NCBI GenBank assembly: GCA_003550305.1
Contig: QKYT01000149.1
Location: 119,213 to 183,212 of the forward strand
Source: Glomus cerebriforme
Taxonomy: Eukaryota > Glomeromycota > Glomeromycetes > Glomerales > Glomeraceae
Reading direction: 5' to 3'
DNA length: 64,000 nucleotides
The position numbers were made by a program, and so were the translations under genes. The notes under the pieces were generated by a model. It ran no database searches, had not been told where the DNA came from, and was given only the letters and a program-made list of their open reading frames with translations. This document shows positions 23,889 to 36,131 of the stretch, piece after piece; position 1 is the stretch's first letter, and each line of letters begins with the position of its first letter.

Positions 23889-24091
23889 TTGATGATAATT
23901 TTATACAGAAAATGTAATATTCAAAAGTTCATTAGTATATATATAGAAACAGTCAAGTAAATAATAAGGTTATACTAGCTGATCATTTCCTAAGGAAATG
24001 GTTTTATCAAGAAAAAAAATTTATTAATATATGCAAAAAATAAATACAAAATCAGGACTTAGCCTGTAACTAGTGTCCTATACAATTATTT

Positions 24092-24319
24092 TTATTTGAT
24101 TATCTTTTCTACATAGCATTTCTTATTTGTGGATTCTTCACTAGCTGATACCCTATTTTTTAACAAACCCACTATAACTTCTAAAATTCTCTTCATATTC
24201 TTATGTAAGTCAGTGGAATCTTTGATAGCCTCTTCTGTTACTATTAGTGAGATTTGATATTCAGTCTTGCTTATACAATAGATACCTTTGGTGCTATGAA
24301 GAATGAAATACCAGTCCAT
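24092..24319 (-). CDS. Small hypothetical protein (repetitive family fragment)
   Basis: A 75-codon ORF starts MDWYFILHSTKGIYCISKTE and contains EEAIKDSTDLHKNMKRILE. The start and the hydrophobic/charged pattern look like the C-terminal module of a multi-copy Glomeraceae ORF family. It lies 3' of the primase-like fossil on the same strand, so it may be that gene's last exon. No function is known, and expression is uncertain. Confidence 0.3.
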   Translation of the reverse strand: MDWYFILHSTKGIYCISKTEYQISLIVTEEAIKDSTDLHKNMKRILEVIVGLLKNRVSASEESTNKKCYVEKIIK

Positions 24320-24539
24320 AGCTAAAAAATGTGAAATGAGTTAGTAATGCAGAGAAGAAAAAAGGACTTTCTAGATTCTTTTCTCACCTATTGTAATGAT
24401 ACCATAAACATATATAATCATACTTCTTGAATGCTTCGTTAGCCTTATATTTTTTCTTGAGCATATCTAAGTTTATCTATATTTACAGATGATAATTGGT
24501 TAGTATATTCTGATAGAAGGATAGTCAAATGAAAGCTAG

Positions 24540-25080
24540 ACATAAAAAAAGTATTACTTAATTTATATAATATAATAGTTATACTTGCTAAAGTCTGATA
24601 ATATAGTAATTACTAATCCTTTAAGAATGTCTTTTCAGCTACAATTAAGAATATGATATAAAGTTTTTATGAAAAAATAACAGATATAGATGAATACACT
24701 ATTAAGCTTAACTTCATTTGCTTTTATATCTTTCTATATAGTATCAATGTCAATTACGGGTCTTAAAGGTCCTTAATCATTAATGCATTCATGAATTCTG
24801 GGCAAATTATATATTTCTAAAATATCATTAGCAACAGAAAACTTTGGAGCTCAATCATTTTGGTCAATTTTGATAACCAATTTATTTTCTACTTCATTTC
24901 AGCCATAAACATTATACAAGCTAGAACCTTTTATATTTAGAAATAAGAATGAATAGATTAAAAGGTAATCCAATAATTCATTGTTATTTGATATATCTCT
25001 AAATAATGATAAGAGAATATCCTGAATGGTATTCAACAAATTTCTGAAAGAAAAATTATTATTAAACTCTTCTTATCTTA
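24540..25080 (-). pseudogene. Fossil of a primase-like (AEP/PrimPol-type) repetitive gene
   Basis: One minus-strand frame reads as protein over about 180 codons despite at least six stops: RNLLNTIQDILLSLFRDIS, VENKLVIKIDQND, PKFSVANDILEIYNLPRIHE, RPVIDIDT (about 24741-24764), and FIKTLYHILNCS with KGLVITIL. The hydrophobic-D-x-D strand RPVIDIDT followed by a helical segment and a GLVIT strand is reminiscent of the catalytic motif I region of archaeo-eukaryotic primases. Such ORFs are repeated in Rhizophagus. The assignment is by motif only and the copy is clearly dead. Confidence 0.45.
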
Positions 25081-25317
25081 AAGAGTATGATGTATTAGCA
25101 TTTTATTCTATATTGAATAACTGAACTAATGGAATCTCAAAAAACTTCTTCATTATCTGACTTATAATTAGATTTATAATTACTATAATTATCTGATTCT
25201 GAATCAGATTTATTACTAGTATAACTATTTGAGTTACTTAAATATTCATCAAAATCAGCACTATTATAGCAGAGGACAGGACTGGTTTCAATACAATGTC
25301 AGAAGTAGGGATACTTT

Positions 25318-25505
25318 GATATTTGACATTTGATTTGAATTTGATTTGAATTTGCAAATTTAAATCAGTTTTTTTTTGATTTGATTTGAAAATTCTTTAA
25401 TTTAATTAGTTAATTTGATTTGATTTGAATTTGATTTGAATTTAATTCAAATCTGATTTGATTTGACAAATTCAAATTGGCTTTATATTTGATTTGATTC
25501 GAGTT
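25318..25505 (+). repeat. TTTGATTTGAA low-complexity array
   Basis: Roughly 190 bp is built from TTTGATTTGAATT-type words with minor interruptions by CAAATTTAAATC-like reverse words. This gives a simple repeat with local inverted symmetry. Confidence 0.75.
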
Positions 25506-27029
25506 TAAGAAATCCTAATCAATAGCACAACATTCATTAATGAGTATTTATTGAATAGGGAAAGAAAATTTATAGATTTTAGTGAGAATTTTATTATTAA
25601 TTAGACAGGGATAAGCTGGACAGTTATAGTACATAAATACATATTCACTTTTAAGTAAGCAGTCATCTTGATTCATAAAAGAATATTTGGCAGTATCATT
25701 AGGAATTGACCTGTTTGAAAGACTATCATTAAGATAATGAAAGATAAGATGACGAGACAATATAAGCAGTCATCTCAATTCATTTAAAGCATCTGTAGGG
25801 TAATTTTAAATACTGATCTTGGTGGAGTAGAGAAATAGAGGTAGGATTAGTTTTAGGTTTCTTTTTGTATTTTAATATTAGTTTTTAAGTAGTTCTTTCT
25901 TCCTGAAAGTTAATACTAGCAGTCAATTTCTATAAATCTTCTTATAACATTTCTAGCTAGTTTGAAAACTTAAGTGTAAAAGATGTATATTCTTTATTTT
26001 GGAAATTGGTACTAATATCTAGTCTTTATAAATTTATCAATGTTTCATGCTAGTTTGAAGATCCATTGGCATTAAGAGAAGATTCAGATGGACTGGATAA
26101 AGGATATTATATTTGACAGAAAAATTCAAAAGACTAGTTGAAGGAATTATTTTGGAATCTAGCACTAGGATATGGGAAAGATTCAGAACATATCTTACCT
26201 AAAGAAGCTTAGCAATACAACCTTACTCTGAGGATCTATATGACATAAATGTGACAAGTTGAGCATTTGTTGTCTTGTAATGGGATAAAAGGACTTAACT
26301 TTATATAGTTAATATTAGTATATATATTTGTAAATTTTCCGTAAAAACTTATTTAATCAACTTATCTTTAAAAAAAAAAAAAAAAAATTAGAAAAAAAAA
26401 ATTTTTATATTAATATATAATAACTTTTAAAAATTATTAAATTAAATATTAAGCATTTTAAATATTATTATTAATTTATTAATAAAAACTTTTCTATATT
26501 AAAATTTATTTTTAAAAATAATAAAATTAAAAATAGTATTTTAAATTTTTTTTAAAATTAATTAAAATTTATAAAATAAATAAAAATATTAAAAATATAT
26601 ATTTAAATTATTATTTATTTGTTTTTTTTTCAGAAAAATTATTATTATTTTTAAATATATTAAATATCTTTTTATCTTTTTTTTTTTTATAAATTATAGA
26701 TATATATAAAAATCTAAATAATTATTTACTATAAAGTACTGAATAAATAATATAATTTATGACTGATTTTTATTTAAATAGTCAATAATTATATATTTAT
26801 AAATAAGATTATAATATTAATATTTTTAATTTACTTTTAAATTAATTTTTATATTATTTATATTAGTAAATAATAAAGATAAATTTATATTTATAAAATA
26901 TTAGAATATACTGTAATAAATTAATTATATATTAAAAATTATACAAATAAATATAATAAAAGATAAAATTGAAAAAATCATATAGTAATTTTAAATAATT
27001 AAATATATAAAAAGTTTATTAAAAAATAA
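25506..27029. other. Degenerate then extremely AT-rich region
   Basis: From 25.5 to 26.3 kb there are weak coding-like traces in the plus strand (for example FEDPLALREDSDGLDKGYY near 26.06 kb) with many stops. From 26.3 to 27.03 kb the sequence is almost only A and T. No gene is supported. Confidence 0.4.
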
Positions 27030-27420
27030 TTTTATTTGGGTAAATCTAGATCTAGCATGGGGGTAAGACACTTATATATCGCCGGGAATTTTCCTAATTC
27101 GGTAATTCCGGCCGAAATTAAGAAAATTTCCATTTTTGGGAGTCTCGTATAACCTAAATTTCGATTTTGAAGAGAAACAAAATTGCCTTTTTTGGTTTGT
27201 GTAACGTTACCCAAGAGCACAAAATAGAAATTCCCGCCAGAATTAAAAATTTCGGCCAAAATTAATGGATGTGACGATTAACATGTGACAAATAGGATTT
27301 CACACCTCGAAAAAATTCTAAGTCCCTAGAATAAATAGTAAAAATGAAAGTCGGAGGGGTGACACGGAGGTGACAAATTAGAGGCGATGAATAATGATGT
27401 CGCACCCCTGCGAGATATAC
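27030..27420. repeat. Dispersed repeat, copy 2 (GTGACAAAT family)
   Basis: A GC-elevated island in AT-rich DNA. Its second half repeats the ordered words of the 2.1-kb copy (ATGTGACAAATA, GATTTCACAC, AAAATGAAAG, GGAGGGGTGACACGG, GTGACAAAT). Its first half carries several CGGCCGAAATT/AATTTCGGCC words in both orientations. An ORF across it on the minus strand (27259-27032) is a by-product of these words. Confidence 0.6.
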
Positions 27421-27945
27421 ATTTGCCCATTTTATTTAATAATAATTACTAAATATATTATTTTTTGTTTATTAATATTTATTTTTTGTGATTTAAAGAT
27501 AATTTTTTCTAATTTATAATATTATTATTTACTATTTTAAAATTAATTAGAAAAATAAGAAAATGCTTATTTTAATGATACTCAAATACTATTTAAAATG
27601 ATATTAAAATATAAAATATATTATAAATAACATTAATAAAAGTAATAATTTTCAGTACAATTTATTATAATATAAACTGCTAATAAATAATCCAGTAGTA
27701 TAGTTGGTTGTAATTATAATAAAGATATAATTTGTTTAAATTAAAATCTTTTAAAATAATGTGCGCTCATATATTGAAAATTTTTTTTTTTTTTTGCTAT
27801 AATAATTAGGAAATTTTCATTCCATTGTTTATTAATTATAACAAAAGAAATTTTTTTATACTATTATTGATACAATACAAAATTTTTTGAATTATTATGA
27901 AGTGTATATAATATTATTTTTAAATGGATTTTTAATTATAAACTT
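27421..27945. other. AT-rich intergenic
   Basis: No coding or structured signal. It marks the end of the repeat-rich compartment and carries the presumed 3' end of the eIF1A transcript. Confidence 0.5.
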
Positions 27946-28742
27946 TTAGATCTATAAAAAAAAAAGTATTAAAAATTAGTAAGTCAATGAAAAAACAAGA
28001 ATTTAACTAAAAAATTAAGAGAATAAAAAAAATATACCTCATCAATATCGAATTCGAAATTACATTCATCTTCCTCTGGACCAAAAGTGTCGGTTTCATT
28101 AATTTTAGCTAATAAAATATAAAAAGAATCAATATTTATAGAAACAAGAACTCCAAGACTTCGAATTAATAAATATACCATTTTCCGGTAATTCGCCATA
28201 TGCTTTTAAATTTCTGGCTTCTTCAGTTGTATACTTTAGAATAACATCAGCCTTGGCGTCTTGATAATCACGGAGAGAAATCAAAATTATGTCTCCCTGA
28301 TTGATCCATACCTTTGGGATAAATATTTTAACAAAAAATATTAGATAAAATGATTATTATGATCGCTAAACTATAATCTTTTTTTTTTTTTTACCTTTTT
28401 CCGTAGTTTTCCACGGATATGTGCTAAGCGTTTCTCGCCATCAAAGCATTGAGCTTCTAGACGACCATTACCTAACATTTTTACTACTTGTGCATATTCT
28501 ATTATTAATAAAAAGTAATTAATTAGAAAGTCTGTTCATTTCATTCAGATAATAAGTATACAATTATATTTACCTTGTCCATCTTCCTTAAAGATCAACT
28601 CTCTTTTTTCAGATTCGTTTTCATTCTTACCTCTTCGTCTGTTTTTTCCTCCCTATAAAGCGATCAATTAGATTAGATCAAAGTCAATAGATATAATGAG
28701 TTTCTGAAAATACTTATTTACTTTTCCTTTGTTCTTAGGCAT
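27946..28742 (-). CDS. TIF11: Translation initiation factor eIF1A
   Basis: Six exons (28742-28722, 28652-28574, 28498-28395, 28311-28179, 28108-28038, 27951-27946) join in frame to give 137 residues. The product starts [20 protein letters not shown] and contains the OB-fold core [20 protein letters not shown] and [12 protein letters not shown]. It then has the [14 protein letters not shown] helix region and an acidic tail ending DIDE-I. This is the nearly invariant eIF1A pattern, a factor that binds the 40S A site and promotes scanning and start selection. The usual length is about 140-150, so the protein is complete. The last exon contributes only ATC and TAA; it is inferred from a TACTAAT branch-like site, a T-tract and an AG, and from the family's usual Ile-ending tail. 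Confidence 0.95.
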
Positions 28743-29529
28743 GGTGACAAAAAGTGTTTTTTTTTGCGATTTAAGTAAAAAAAGTAGTACCTCTAATGAA
28801 AAAAAATTTTTTTTCAAGTTTGTGGCATTTTGGGAGCCTTATATAGTAAAAAATATCGGAATAATACAAATGTTTTTAATCCATTACAAATATGGTATGA
28901 CGTATTTGATTTATTTTTAACTGCCAATCAAGTTTATAATTATAAATACCCGCAGCAATAATATTATTAATCTTATAATTCTTATTGTTATGACTATTTT
29001 GACTATTCATACTGTATATATTTATTGAGTAGGCATAACACCTTTTTTACTTTATTAATTGTGTGATCTCATTCTTTTCAAAAATAAATACGATATTAAA
29101 ATATATTTAATAAAAGAAAAAAAACGAAATCAATCTCAATCCTATATACATTCATTAATAATAATAAATAATTTTTGAAATATTATATATAATACTATGG
29201 AATTTATGTTTAATCGCCCTAATGACTATTTAATATTAAAATAAATTTCTTCATATTATAAGCAGAGAAAAAAATATCCCTTTGAATTAATTTGTTTTTT
29301 GGATTTGTACAATTTCAAAATAAACCCTGAATAGGTTATATAGTTCTATAAGATAAATATAAAAGCAAATAGATATCAGGAGAGAAAATTTCTATAAGTA
29401 AATCCTAAATGCCGAGACAAATAAAACAAACCGAATAAAGTAATAAAAAATAAAAATAAATTTCAATATTAAAAAGAGTTCAAATCTGTAATTTTGAAAT
29501 AAAATAAAGATAATGCAAATAAACAATAA

Positions 29530-29561
<32 letters not shown>

Positions 29562-29615
29562 GATCATCTAATTTCACTTATAATACGTAGAGTACTAATA
29601 AATAAAGAAAAGTAA
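28743..29615. other. Intergenic with (AAT)n microsatellite
   Basis: AT-rich spacer between two minus-strand genes. It contains an (AAT/TAA)n microsatellite of about 11 units at 29528-29560. No gene is supported. Confidence 0.6.
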
Positions 29616-30793
29616 TCAGGGGGTTAGGACAACTTGTATGCGGTATTCATCTAATAATTTCATTAATTCACTGTCCGCTCCGAGGTATACTTGTTCCTAC
29701 AATAATAAGAGTAATTATTAAATGATTGAACGCAAAGAAATAAAGATAAACATCATAGAAAAAATCACATTCCTTCAATAAGTCATAATATTAAAAATAA
29801 ATAACGAACCTCTTGTGAAAATGTCACTTTTGCGTTGATAGGTGCACCATATTTGTCAAGATAAAATCTTAAAAGAGTAACATCTCCATACCGAATGTTT
29901 TGCATTATCAACATATTATATGTTTTTTTAAGTCTCACATCAGTAATGAGCCATTCATTTCGACGTCCACTATTATGTGATCTTTCACCTGATACAGATC
30001 TTCCAGAACGACCCGCAAATTTTGCATTCATCCTGGCTGCATATTTTTGAAGGAATTGTAATTTTGGATTTGGGTTCGTCATTATATCTGAACCTTGATA
30101 TTGAGTTGACGCGCATTTATAACACGCCATGTTCTGATGTGGTTGAAAATAACATTCATTACAACAAGAACTTATTCCGGATGTATTAGTATTAATAACA
30201 GGTGGTTCTATATTGGGTGCCTTGTCAAGTGAATATAAAACTGACCAATATGTAGGCCATCGTGAATTTGTTTGACGCGAAGTTGGTGAAACTCTATTAT
30301 TAGTATTAGGACCTCCAATATTTGAAGCATCATTTGCATCAACAAAAAATTCATCCAAAATGCGATCAAGTAATTTTGGTGCACGATATTGTAAATGAGC
30401 CCCATATGCATATAAAACCAAGGAACCAGATTTTACAGAAAGCCCATAAACATATTTAAGAAATAAAATAAGTTCTTTTTGAAAATGAGTGCCAAGATAT
30501 TTACATGTTCGTGAAAAACGGGAATATTCTTGTAAAGTAAGGTTGTATGAAATCCGAGTAATTAACTCGGCCGGAAGAGAAAATAAAGTTGCTTTCTCTT
30601 TTTGTGATAAAGGAGTTAATTGTGATACTGAGGAAGCCGTTGGTGATAAAATGACATCAGTCGACGTAGACAAGTCTCGTGAATTATTTCTATTGCTATT
30701 TTTATTATGTTGTGAACGATTGGGTGTCCCTTGGAATTGGCGAAGTCTGTAACGTTGTTTATAACGTTGTTTAATTGCAGAATCCGCTTTCAT
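29616..30793 (-). CDS. F-box protein
   Basis: Two exons (30793-29810 and 29696-29616) with a GT-AG intron of 113 bp encode about 354 residues. A basic, Asn/Ser-rich N terminus (about 65 residues) precedes an F-box-like segment, LFSLPAELITRISYNLTLQE, then YSRFSRTCKYLG. The middle holds a Cys cluster (SCCNECYF ... ACYKC) that could bind zinc. The C-terminal part is helical and ends with ADSELMKLLDEYRI. F-box proteins recruit substrates to SCF ubiquitin ligases through Skp1. No WD40, LRR or kelch repeats are visible, so the substrate is unknown. It faces RER1 across a divergent 1.3-kb spacer. Confidence 0.8.
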
Positions 30794-32128
30794 TTTGGTA
30801 TAGAGATTTAGATGACTGAAGGAGATCCTTTTTTGAAATGCTAAAAAAAAATAATAAGCGATGAGTGGTGAATGCAGAATTTTGTGTGTGTACCGTCACG
30901 AATGTTACTTAAAACCCTTACAACAAAAAAAAACGCTAAAGTACCCGAAGTATGTAGTGAAAGAAGATTAAAATATGTATATGACCATCAAGGGCGCAAA
31001 AATTCTTTTTGGCGTATATAGGTAAATTTCCGGTGTCTAGCAAATCTTCCGCAAATTTTTTTTTTTTTTGGAATCGGAAAATTTTTCCGGTAATAAATTT
31101 AATCTTAAATAAACTTAATTCTTTATTTTTATTTTTTATCTTTTTTAATTATGATGAGTCAGGAGAAATTCTATATTTGTGGGCTGGAATTATTATAATT
31201 CACGTAATTTTTCGAAAAAAAGATGCGGAATTACGTTACACAGTCAATAATGAAACCGTCAAACTGGTTAATCATCGCGACACAATGCGACTTTGATTGT
31301 TTCACGGATTTCTACAAAAAGAAAAAAGATTGAAAACCAGTAATATTACTTGAAGAAATGTTTATTCGTACGACAAACGGAAATTTTCCAAACACGGTTT
31401 ATTTTGATAATTAAAAAAAAAAAAATGAAAACTCTAAGCCATAAATCCACTGTCAATAATTATTACGGACGAATTATTGGACATCGGGAAATAAAATTGA
31501 ATTTTTGATTGACATCGGGATTAAGACTGATTTATCAGTATTGTTAATTTATGCATATGTCTTGTTTATAATAATCATTCAGTTGCCAAAAATATATCTT
31601 TCTAAAAAGAAACCTTATCAATTTTAGCATTGAATTTATAAAAGGAAAAATTTTTTTTTTTTTTTTCTCCAAGATTTTTCGTTTGATTGTTGACGTTAAT
31701 TAAAATTTGTTATAAATTTTTTCTTTTAATTAATTATTATCCAAAATTTTTTCCCCGCTTTTCATTTTAAAGTAAACGCCCAGTCGTACATGATTATTAT
31801 TATGTAAAATCAAATTTCCTGGAAAAGTACTAGTCAGATTTCCCATCCGGTTGAGAAGTTCCCATAACATTTCCTTCCCCTCCCCTCCCCCACACAGCTG
31901 CGGATTTATTTATAAATAGATTTTACTTTATACATAAATATTTATGAACATAAAAAACATGGCACCACACGCAATATACGCAAGCATGTGTCAGTTGTGT
32001 CAGTTGTGTTACGCCATGGACCGCACGTCGGCATCGGCACCTCTATAATCTATATTGTCCATCTTGACATCACATAATGTGATGTAATCTCGGACAATAA
32101 AAAAAAATACTTCACTTTTACTTTGATT
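30794..32128. promoter_or_regulatory. Divergent intergenic region, F-box gene / RER1
   Basis: It must contain both promoters. A GC-elevated patch at 31.97-32.05 kb just upstream of RER1 holds a short direct repeat (GTGTCAGTT twice, about 31987-32004) and may be the core regulatory area. A T-tract at about 31650-31665 and a C-rich tract near 31875 are also present. No defined binding site is claimed. A 95-codon ORF at 31009 looks non-coding. Confidence 0.35.
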
Positions 32129-33066
32129 ATGGCTTCAATGATGTCAACCTCGAGTGGTTCTCTTGATTCAGCAGAACCAAATGGATCTAATATTTGGGTT
32201 CAGAAAGTAGCTTTGGAAAAAGTATGTGCACTGGGATCTCCTTTTAATAATAACTTTTTATTATATTTATTTTAACCTTTTTTCTTCCATGAATTAGCGA
32301 TATCAAAAATTTTTAGATGAAGTAACTCCATATTATGCGTATAGATGGATTGCCACTGTTGTCATATTGTTATTATTTATGTTACGTATTTTCACAATAC
32401 AAGGGTTTTACATAATAACTTATGTAAGTTTTATACTTTCTTTTTGATTCTCTGAGATTGATCTCTTCAGAGTAAATTTAAATTTAAATTTTATTATTAA
32501 ATCACTTATTATTTTAATTTATTAGGCGTTAGGGATTTATCTTCTTAACCTTTTCCTTGCTTTTCTGCAACCTAAATTCGATCCTTCATTAGAAATGGAT
32601 ATTACAGAAAATGAGGGGGAAGAAGGTCCTTCACTTCCTACTCAAGCGGATGAAGAATTTAAGCCATTTATTCGAAGATTACCTGAATTCAAATTTTGGT
32701 ATATATTATGATTTTATCAATTATATCTATAAAGTTTTAAATTATTTTTCAGAGTTCTTAATTCTCTTTAATTTATAGGTATTCTACAACTAAAGCAGTT
32801 ATTATATCTTTAATTTGCACCTTTATCCCATTCTTTGACATACCAGTTTTTTGGCCGATTCTTCTTATATATTTCTGTATTCTTTTCGCTATTACAATGA
32901 AACGACAGATAAAGCATATGATAAAATACAAGTAGGTTTTTTTTGGATTTAAATTTATAAAGGGAAGTTCAACAATATTATACATTTATTAACTTATTTT
33001 ATTTATATTCTAAATAGATATGTTCCATTTGATATTGGTAAAAAGGCATATAATGGTAAAAAATAA
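32129..33066 (+). CDS. RER1: Rer1, Golgi-to-ER retrieval receptor
   Basis: Five exons (32129-32221, 32298-32423, 32526-32698, 32779-32931, 33018-33066) give 197 residues, the usual Rer1 length. Hallmarks are [37 protein letters not shown], an acidic loop with [60 protein letters not shown] and a lysine-containing C-terminal tail. There are four membrane segments in two hairpins. Rer1 sorts and returns escaped ER membrane proteins, and unassembled subunits, from the cis-Golgi in COPI vesicles. The ATG gives a Ser-rich cytosolic N terminus typical of fungal members. Nothing is disrupted. Confidence 0.96.
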
Positions 33067-33432
33067 ACAAAATGTGTGTCATAATTCAATGAATCAAATA
33101 TAAATTTGATTCATGTATTAATACACCATTTATTTTATTTCATAATATCACAGTATACAATATACATTATAATCAATATCAAACTAACTATCTTTTTTTT
33201 CTTTTTTTTTTAAAAAAAAAAATTGTAATTATGTTAAAAAGAACAAGAGAATGAATCATCTAACAATATGAATGTTAGATTGGGTGAGATATAAAAACTT
33301 TTGTATTCTTTTTATTTTCATATTATTTGTATACATTATAATTATTTCTTGTTATCATGTATCAAATTAATTTTTTTTTTTTGGATTTGTTAAAATATTA
33401 GTATAATATAGAAAGGGAATTTTAAAAGGTCG

Positions 33433-33472
<40 letters not shown>

Positions 33473-33721
33473 TATTATTAATCTATAAAACAATTTTTAT
33501 ATTAAAAGAAGTATAATAATTTAATATGATTTGTTAATTTTTATTAAAATGAAATTCAGATGCGAACACTTGTATCTTTTATAATGTATATAACTTATAT
33601 AATAAATAATTTCTTAGCCGTTCAAATTTTAATTTTCTCAAAAATCATGTGACTGTTCAAAAATTTTCTGTATTAAATTATCCATTTTAAAGTCATTTGG
33701 TTTTCTTAGTTTTATAATAAA
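33067..33721. repeat. Spacer with T27-A13 junction
   Basis: It contains T11-A11 near 33200 and an uninterrupted T27 followed by A13 at 33433-33472, the strongest TnAn palindrome near a gene boundary in the window. RER1 terminates just upstream, and the glycosylase gene starts 250 bp after the tract. Confidence 0.8.
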
Positions 33722-35062
33722 ATGCCCGAGCTTCCAGAAGTTCACCGTGCTGAGAGAGCTTGTAACGCAAATATAGTTGGAAAAAAAATTGTTCAAGTTG
33801 AAACGGTATGCTTTTATATTTTAGTTATTGGTGTAATAAATATGTTAAACTTATTTTAAAAATTTTAAGCGCGAGGACAAGTTGGTTTTCGGTAATATTC
33901 CGAATGGAAAGTTTGAGAGTAGTTTATTAAATAAGTTTGTTGTAAATACTGGTCGCTGGGGAAAATATTTCTATTTTGGTGAGTAAAATTTTCTAGATTT
34001 GATTAATATCGCGTATTTTAATGGTTTATATTCATTAATATTAGAAATGAATGAAAGTCCAAACCCTGTCTTTCATTTTGGAATGACCGGAGATATTTGT
34101 GTATGTATTATTTTATTTTTAATCATATTAATCTAATTTATTTATTATAAAATTTCCCTCATAGTTTAAGGATCAAGATAAATTTTCTTACCGTAATAAA
34201 AAATCCAAGAATGATCTAAATGAATGGCCTCCTAAATTTTGGAAATTCATTCTTACATTTGACGATCCGTCTAATACATCTGAAAAAATTGTGATGGCAT
34301 TTTCTGATGTACGTAGATTAGCAAGAGTATATTTTACTACCAATTCACCATTAAAAGATGTTCCTATATCAGAATTAGGATTTGATCCTCTTCAGAACAT
34401 GCCGGATGTACAGAATTTCAGTAAATTGATTTTGAAGAGAAAGTGTCCGATCAAAGCTTTATTGTTGAATCAACAATTTTCCGCAGGAGTTGGTAATTGG
34501 ATTGCGGATGAAGTATTGTTTCAGTCACATATTCATCCTAATCAGTACGCAAATACACTCAATCAAGAACAAATCAACACGCTGCACGAGAAATTGGTTT
34601 ACGTCTGTAAGACAGCTGTTGATGTAAATGCTGAATCACGATTGTTTCCTGATAGTTGGCTTTTTCATTATAGATGGAATAAAAGAAATAAGAATGGAGC
34701 ATTTATGCCAGATGGGGAGCAGATCGTTTTTGAAACCATAGGTAGTAGAACTACTGCTATTGTACCGAGTGTACAAAAGTTACCTGAAGGTACAGCAAAT
34801 TACGCTCCTATGAATACAGTAAGTTATAACCTTCGTGTTCATGTTTTCTAGTTATCAATAAATTATTTATGTATAACATTTATTCCTTATTGTAAAGGAA
34901 TCCCAAAGACCAATACGTAAAAAACGCAAGATTACCGCAGTTGATGATACTTCAATTAAGAAACAAACTGTAAAGCGGGTTCAGCCCCTCAGAAAAAAAA
35001 ACGATAAATTATCGGTCCAAAAAAGTGTTGATCAGAAACATGGAAAAAATCGACGCAAATAA
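33722..35062 (+). CDS. FPG1: Formamidopyrimidine-DNA glycosylase (Fpg/Nei family)
   Basis: Five exons (33722-33805, 33870-33978, 34045-34100, 34165-34818, 34898-35062) encode about 355 residues. It starts MPELPEVHRAERAC, so Pro2 (the catalytic Schiff-base residue) and Glu3 are present. The beta-clamp lysine lies in GRWGKYFYF, the MTGD segment is kept, and the helix-two-turn-helix reads SAGVGNWIADEVLFQ followed by HIHPNQYA. A basic C-terminal tail (KKRKITAVDD, RKKND) replaces a bacterial zinc finger, as in plant and fungal FPG. The enzyme excises 8-oxoguanine and formamidopyrimidines and nicks abasic sites. The lysine-rich tail may direct it to the nucleus. Confidence 0.93.
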
Positions 35063-35413
35063 TGATAAATCTGACAAGAAAATCCTCTTCAAAAATGGAT
35101 TTGATAACTGACAGTCTACTACTGACGATTCATTAGTAGATATTTATTCAACAAGTCAAAATTGAAGACTTCGATCAAGTAAATTAGCATGACACATTCA
35201 CGTTAAAAGACATAATTAGGAGTGGGACTCTTAAGGTGTACTGTATATATATATATTATATATATTATTTTTTTTAATTGAATTTAGTTAATGTGCATCA
35301 ATCCCAAATAAAGTAACCTTTTGACCAATCAGATCATCTGATGTTCCATTTGTGACACAAAACTAATCGTCACAAAAAGTAATGACACGTAAAGGCTATA
35401 GTTTGACTTTAAA
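35063..35413. other. Spacer with (TA)n
   Basis: Short AT-rich spacer between two plus-strand genes, with a TATATATA tract near 35243-35268. No gene is seen. Confidence 0.6.
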
Positions 35414-36131
35414 ATGTCACTTATAACGCGCTCTTTTCCATTTCATAATTTACATTTACATCAGCCCAACTTTATTCATAATTTAAGATATAAAACTCAA
35501 ACATTTCATTATAAATTATTTCAAAATTTTAATACAGCAATAAAATTACAAGATCAAACAATTTTTAAAAAAAAATTATTTACAAGTAATTCATTATTTT
35601 TCGACAATTCAATTATTGTTAATTCAACAGAAGAGCCAACAAAAAATGTTAAAGAAAATAATAACAAGAAACAAAGGATTGAAATTGAATTAAATGAACA
35701 AGATTTGATAGAATCATTTGTAAAAGGTTCAGGTAATGGTGGACAAAAAATAAATACTACATCAAATTGTGTAGATTTAAAACATATTCCAACAGGAATA
35801 AGAGTTCAGGTTAATTAATTTTTTTTAATGTTCTTAAATTTACTTTATTTATATATACTAATGTTATTTTTTATAGTGTCAACAAACCAGATCTTTACAA
35901 CAAAATAGAAAGATAGCGAGAAAAATTTTGGTGGAAAGATTGGATAATTATTATAATGATGAATTAAGTAAATATAATTTAAAAAAAGAAAAAATTAGGA
36001 AAAAACAATCGAAAAGAAAGAAAAGAATTAAAGAAAAATATGGTGATAAAAATAAATTTATTAAAGAGAATGAAGTAGTAGTAGTTGAGAATGATACAAA
36101 TAATATGAATGATATGGAAGATTTTAATTAA
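35414..36131 (+). CDS. MTRFR: Mitochondrial class-I release-factor-like protein (MTRFR/C12orf65 type)
   Basis: Exons 35414-35809 and 35877-36131 encode about 216 residues. The N terminus is rich in Arg, His, Phe and Ser with few acids, consistent with a mitochondrial targeting peptide. The release-factor domain shows the catalytic GGQ loop in [19 protein letters not shown] and the downstream [17 protein letters not shown] helix, then a long Lys-rich basic tail for ribosome contact. The codon-recognition domain of true RF1/RF2 is absent, as in MTRFR-type factors that rescue stalled mitochondrial ribosomes by hydrolysing peptidyl-tRNA. It could also be called a Pth4/ICT1-like protein, but length and tail favour MTRFR. 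Confidence 0.88.

Noticed and set aside
27032..27259. 75-codon ORF on minus strand
   Set aside because: It lies wholly inside the dispersed repeat and reads its inverted CGGCC words, with no independent protein evidence.
29392..29577. Ile-rich ORF on minus strand
   Set aside because: It is produced by the (AAT)n microsatellite.
31009..31296. 95-codon ORF upstream of RER1
   Set aside because: Phe/Ile/Lys homopolymer composition, no domain, and it sits in a divergent promoter region.
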